DNA of 20,193 bases from CAZTHL01 sp964613585 (GTDB lineage: Bacteria > Pseudomonadota > Alphaproteobacteria > DSM-16000 > Inquilinaceae). Shown here piece after piece: positions 17,019 to 20,193 of this stretch. The stretch lies in contig CAZTHL010000068.1 in assembly GCA_964613585.1 (NCBI GenBank), positions 1 through 20,193 of the forward strand. Reading direction: 5' to 3'. The position numbers were made by a program, and so were the translations under genes. Position 1 is the first letter of the stretch. Each line of letters starts with the position of its first letter. Below the pieces are notes generated by a model. It was not told the DNA's origin. It made no database searches and saw only the letters and a program-made list of their open reading frames with translations.

Positions 17019-17062
17019 CAGGGAGCCTCCAGGGAGCCTCCAGGGAGCCTCCAGGGAGCCCG
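17019..17062 (+). repeat. Four tandem copies of an 11-base unit
   Basis: The unit CAGGGAGCCTC occurs three times exactly (17019-17051) and a fourth time with two changes at its end (17052-17062). It stops 27 bases before the ATG of the next gene, outside any coding region. Each copy carries AGGGAG, which is Shine-Dalgarno-like. The array could be a simple slippage product, or could influence translation of the VTT gene. Confidence 0.9.
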
Positions 17063-17089
17063 TCGCAGGACCCGAGTGTTTCCATCGGC

Positions 17090-17809
17090 ATGACCGACCG
17101 ACACTCCCGGGGCGACGCCGCGGCATCCGCGTCCGGTCGCGACGCCGCCGATCCGGAGCGCGAAACGGACCGGGTCGATGCCGATCAAGGCGTCTCGGCC
17201 GAACGCCTCGGCCGGCTCTGGCGGCTGTCACGGCAGCCGGCCGCGCTGGCCCGTCGCCTCAACGCCTCCCGGCACCGCATGCTCTACCTCGGCGCGGCCT
17301 CCTTTCTGGAGTCGACCGTGGTTCCGATCGCCATCGAGCTGGTGATGGTGCCGTTCATGCTGGCCAACCGCGACCGCATCTGGGCCATCGCCACGGTGAC
17401 GCTGGCCGGCTGCCTGATCGGCGCCGTGCTCGGCTACGCCATCGGCCTGCTGTTCTTCGACACCGTCGGCCAGTGGCTGATCGAGACCTTCGGCCAGGAG
17501 GAGGCCTACCGGCAGTTCCAGGACCGGTTCGCACAAAGCGGCTTCTGGGCGATCATCGCCATCGGCGTGACTCCGGTGCCGTTCCAGATCGCCATGCTGG
17601 TGGCCGGCGCCGCGGACTATTCCCTGGCGCTTTTCATCCTCGCCTGCGCGCTGGCTCGGGGCGTCCGCTACTACGGACTGGCCATGCTTGTGGCCTTGGC
17701 CGGCCCGGGCGTCCTTGACCGGCTGCAAAAGGGTCAGCGGGCGACCAAGCTGACCGCCGCGGTGGCCGTCATCCTGGTGATCGCCATGGCCGTCTTCTAT
17801 CTCGGCTGA
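17090..17809 (+). CDS. YqaA/DedA-type VTT-domain membrane protein
   Basis: VTT-domain (DedA/YqaA) proteins are inner-membrane proteins linked to lipid scrambling and membrane homeostasis. The 239-residue product has a hydrophilic N-terminal part (1-62), then hydrophobic segments at about 64-92, 96-125, 151-173, 177-205 and 222-238. Family-like strings are ASFLESTVVPIAIELVMVPFM (70-90, with Glu74), GVTPVPFQIAMLVAGAA (159-175) and ALARGVRYYGLAML (187-200), all typical of the YqaA branch (COG1238). The ATG at 17090 has no good Shine-Dalgarno, so the true start could be different; an ATG at 17279 immediately precedes the first membrane segment. It is preceded by the 11-base tandem array. The substrate is unknown. 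Confidence 0.8.
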   Translation: MTDRHSRGDAAASASGRDAADPERETDRVDADQGVSAERLGRLWRLSRQPAALARRLNASRHRMLYLGAASFLESTVVPIAIELVMVPFMLANRDRIWAIATVTLAGCLIGAVLGYAIGLLFFDTVGQWLIETFGQEEAYRQFQDRFAQSGFWAIIAIGVTPVPFQIAMLVAGAADYSLALFILACALARGVRYYGLAMLVALAGPGVLDRLQKGQRATKLTAAVAVILVIAMAVFYLG

Positions 17810-17898
17810 TCGCCGGCCGGTACCGCAAGCCGCCGGGAGCCGCCGGGCGCCGTACGGGTTGTCGCAGCTATCGCACCCTGACACCCTTCCGAGGCGCC

Positions 17899-18375
17899 AT
17901 GGACCCCGCATCCGTCCGCAACACGATCCCTGGACTGGAGTTCAAGGACCTGTACTTCGCCGAGCGGGCCCGCCGCCAGTCGATCCGCCAGCAGATGGGC
18001 GTGCCGGTCACGGTGATCTCGTTCGCCGTCTACGGCTTCGTTACCATGGCCGCCGAGATCCAGCTCGATCGTTGGCCCATCGGATCGACGCCGCCGATGC
18101 TCATCCTGTTCGCCCTGTCGGTGGTAGCCGTCGTCGTCGCCGTCGCGTTCCTGGTGCGAACCGAGCTCGGCTTTCTGGCGACCGACCTGCACCGCATCGA
18201 GGTCAGCGCCGAGAATTCCGGCGACCCGGAGTTCTTCGCCAACACCTACACGACGCTGATCGTCAACAACCGGCGGGCCGAGCGCGACCTGGCCACCGCC
18301 TTCGTGGGCCTGCTGACCGGCCTGCTCCTGTTCGTGCTGTCGCTCGCGCTGCTGCCGTTCCACTTGGCCGGGTAG
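17899..18375 (+). CDS. Unrecognised three-helix membrane protein
   Basis: I do not recognise this 158-residue protein. It starts MDPASVRNTIPGLEFKDLYFAERARRQSIRQQMG, a charged and probably amphipathic region. Two hydrophobic helices follow (about residues 35-52 and 66-87), then a soluble stretch (88-130) with LGFLATDLHRIEVSAENSGDPEFFANTYTTLIVNNRRAERD, and a last helix (133-155). The layout of two helices, a helical soluble segment and a closing helix resembles small sensor or effector membrane proteins, but no family is claimed. The Shine-Dalgarno is weak (GAGG four bases before the ATG). Codon use and GC match its neighbours, so it looks like a real gene. It lies between the VTT and PLD genes, in the same direction. 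Confidence 0.72.
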   Translation: MDPASVRNTIPGLEFKDLYFAERARRQSIRQQMGVPVTVISFAVYGFVTMAAEIQLDRWPIGSTPPMLILFALSVVAVVVAVAFLVRTELGFLATDLHRIEVSAENSGDPEFFANTYTTLIVNNRRAERDLATAFVGLLTGLLLFVLSLALLPFHLAG

Positions 18376-18468
18376 CGGCGCTGGTCTCCGTCGCGCCAAG
18401 GAACCCATCGGGCTTGCACGGGTTGATCAGGTCTTGCCATCCCGACCACCGACGGTGCTGTTGAGCCC

Positions 18469-20142
18469 GTGCGATCGCCGTCCTCCCTGCCCAGCCTGCT
18501 TCCCGGCAACCTCGTCGAGCCGCTGACCGAGGCCTCGGAGACCTATGCCGTGCTCGAGGCGGAGATCCGCCGCGCCCGGCGCACCATCCACATGGCCTAC
18601 TGGACCGCGGACCCGACCATGCCGCTCATCGAGCGCAAGACCGGCAATCCCCGGCTCAACTGGGATGAACTGCTGGCCGACGCGATCCGCCGCGGCGTCT
18701 TCGTCCGTCTGATCCTGAGCGACTTCGACCCGGTTGCCACCGCCGGCATGCACGAGGCCGCCTGGACCAGCTACCGCGATTTCATGGGGATCCGCGAGGG
18801 TCTGCCCGAGCGGCTGCGGCACCGGCTGGCGCTTCAGTGCGTGCTGCACGAGGCCTCCCTGGGCGCGCTCACCAACCTCGCCGCCCAGCCCGTGAGCCGG
18901 CGCCTCCTGAAGCAGTTCCTCCAGGAGATCAACGAACAGATGGCCCGAGGTGATCGCGACGGCGCCTTGGAGCGCCTCGGCAACGTGCCCGGCCTGTGGA
19001 ACCATCTCGCCATCGGAACGGATCGGGTCCGCATCGACCGTCTGATGTTGCCGCCGGTGCACCCGGGCAGCTATCATGAGAAGATCTGTGTGATCGACGG
19101 CGCCGTTGCCTTCGTCGGCGGCCTCGATATCGAGCAGAAGCGCTACGATACGCCGGCGCACGAGGCACGCGACGCGTGGCATGATATCGCCTGCCGCATC
19201 GAGGGGCCGGTGGCGCCGACCATTGAGCGGCACTTCCGCGACCGCTGGAACCGCAACCTGCCACTGTTCCGCGCGCTGTTGGAGCAGGCGCGGGCGCCCC
19301 GCGGGGTGGCCGCGATGCCGGTCGGTGAGGTCGAGCCGCTGCCGGTCGACGGCGCCGAGCCGCTCGGGCCGGGTGCCGGGCCGGTGCCGGCGGCGCTGAT
19401 GCGCACCCAGTCGAGCCATCGGCATTCGCCCGTCGCGGTCGGCCCCAAGGCGCATCTGCGCGAGATCGCCGAGGCCTACGAGGACCTCGTCGCCGAGGCC
19501 GAGCGCTTCCTATACATTGAGTCCCAGTTCTTCCGCAGCCTCGACATGGCCGGCTGGCTCGCCGCGCGCGGCCGCGCACGGCCGGAGTTGCAGGTGGTGA
19601 TGCTGCTGCCGCTGGTGCCCGAGCGGATCAGCGTCGGAGGCGAGCCCAACACGGCGACCCGCCACGGCCAGCATCTGCAGGCCGAGGCGATCCGGCGGGT
19701 GCGCGCGGCCCTGGGCGAGCGCTTCGGCGTGTTCACCCTTGTGCGCAACGGCGCGGCGCCGGACCGGGTCGCCGAGCCGGCGCGCCTGCACGGCAGCGAT
19801 GCCATCTATGTGCACGCGAAGATGATGATCGTCGACGACCGCGCGGCGGTGATCGGCTCGGCCAATCTGAACGGCCGCAGCTTCTTCACCGATACCGAGT
19901 CCGCCCTGGTGTGGCGCCATCCCGAGCGGGTGCGGGCGTTCCGCGAGCGGCTGTGGGGCGAGCTGTTCAGCCTGGGCGGCGAGTCGTGGCCGGAGGACCC
20001 GCTTGGCCATTGGCGCCGGCTGGCCGAGGCGAACGGCGGCAAGCCCCCCGGTGAGCGCCAGGGCTTCGTGGTGCCGCTCCCCGACGCGAAGGCCGGCCTC
20101 TATGGGAAGCGTAGCCGGATCGTTCCCGACCGGCTGGTCTAG
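18469..20142 (+). CDS. Phospholipase D family protein with two HKD motifs
   Basis: PLD-superfamily enzymes hydrolyse or transfer phosphodiester head groups through a histidine intermediate. The 557-residue product has both HKD motifs intact: SYHEKICVIDGAVAFVGGLDI (His203, Lys205, Asp210) and YVHAKMMIVDDRAAVIGSANLNGRS (His449, Lys451, Asp456). It also has FLYIESQFF at 347-355, close to the IYIENQFF string seen in eukaryotic-type phospholipases D. The N-terminus (GNLVEPLTEASETYAVLEAEIRRARRTIHMAYW) is typical for PLD domains. The residue 130-180 region is an extra helical insert. No signal peptide is seen, so it may be cytoplasmic or peripheral. Start GTG at 18469 is the first possible one after an in-frame stop and has no clear Shine-Dalgarno. 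The exact substrate (phospholipid, cardiolipin or other) is unknown. Confidence 0.88.
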   Translation: MRSPSSLPSLLPGNLVEPLTEASETYAVLEAEIRRARRTIHMAYWTADPTMPLIERKTGNPRLNWDELLADAIRRGVFVRLILSDFDPVATAGMHEAAWTSYRDFMGIREGLPERLRHRLALQCVLHEASLGALTNLAAQPVSRRLLKQFLQEINEQMARGDRDGALERLGNVPGLWNHLAIGTDRVRIDRLMLPPVHPGSYHEKICVIDGAVAFVGGLDIEQKRYDTPAHEARDAWHDIACRIEGPVAPTIERHFRDRWNRNLPLFRALLEQARAPRGVAAMPVGEVEPLPVDGAEPLGPGAGPVPAALMRTQSSHRHSPVAVGPKAHLREIAEAYEDLVAEAERFLYIESQFFRSLDMAGWLAARGRARPELQVVMLLPLVPERISVGGEPNTATRHGQHLQAEAIRRVRAALGERFGVFTLVRNGAAPDRVAEPARLHGSDAIYVHAKMMIVDDRAAVIGSANLNGRSFFTDTESALVWRHPERVRAFRERLWGELFSLGGESWPEDPLGHWRRLAEANGGKPPGERQGFVVPLPDAKAGLYGKRSRIVPDRLV

Positions 20143-20193
20143 GACCGGCGGGCACCCCGGTTCACCTGTCTCCGCAACAACCATCCGAATGAG

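Larger units (their letters stand above)
16783..17089. other. Gene-free stretch with palindrome and tandem repeat
   Basis: These 307 bases contain a strong palindrome just after the PRC-barrel gene and four tandem copies of an 11-base unit just before the VTT gene (separate entries). Between them is a small direct repeat of GGTTGCCCGG around 16893-16915. No small gene with a credible start and composition was seen. Confidence 0.5.

Overview
The window is very GC-rich, as base use and the many long stop-free shadow frames show. It reads like the chromosome of an alphaproteobacterium, probably a Rhodospirillales-type, nitrogen-fixing lineage. The taxonomic hint rests on the aroA-cmk-rpsA block, a TIGR02300-type zinc-ribbon gene, a seven-gene Mrp antiporter operon and a nifB operon with NifA/sigma-54 control. 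No insertion sequence, integrase, CRISPR array or phage gene was seen.

Layout. (1) 1-3020, minus strand: 5' part of rpsA (ribosomal protein S1, running off the left edge), cmk (CMP kinase) and aroA (EPSP synthase). (2) 3143-9144, minus strand: a tightly packed mnhA-B-C-D-E-F-G (Mrp) cation/proton antiporter operon, mostly with 4-nt ATGA overlaps. (3) 9463-10152, plus strand: a TIGR02300-type zinc-ribbon protein with an acidic tail, then tRNA-Ala(GGC). (4) 10153-12036: a gene-free hairpin-rich stretch, then a minus-strand gene for an exported phosphatidylserine-decarboxylase-like pyruvoyl enzyme. (5) 12037-14609: a regulatory region with two NifA-type upstream sites and a sigma-54 promoter driving nifB, a BFD-like [2Fe-2S] protein and nifT. 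(6) 15073-20142, plus strand: leuB, an exported PRC-barrel-like protein, a YqaA/DedA-type VTT membrane protein, an unrecognised three-helix membrane protein and a two-HKD phospholipase D family enzyme.

How the genes fit together. The left block is core metabolism and translation. The Mrp operon should give a membrane complex that exchanges Na+ for H+. The nif block makes NifB-co, the precursor of the nitrogenase cofactor, and its promoter predicts expression only under nitrogen-fixing conditions. The most intriguing part is the head-to-head arrangement of nifB with an exported PSD-family enzyme whose catalytic Asp/His/Ser motifs look intact. The right end holds three genes for membrane or lipid-related proteins.

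Several starts are GTG rather than ATG (aroA, mnhA, the TIGR02300 gene, nifB, the PLD gene). Where possible they were chosen from Shine-Dalgarno sequences and protein-family fit. All functional calls come from reading protein motifs by eye, without database searches.
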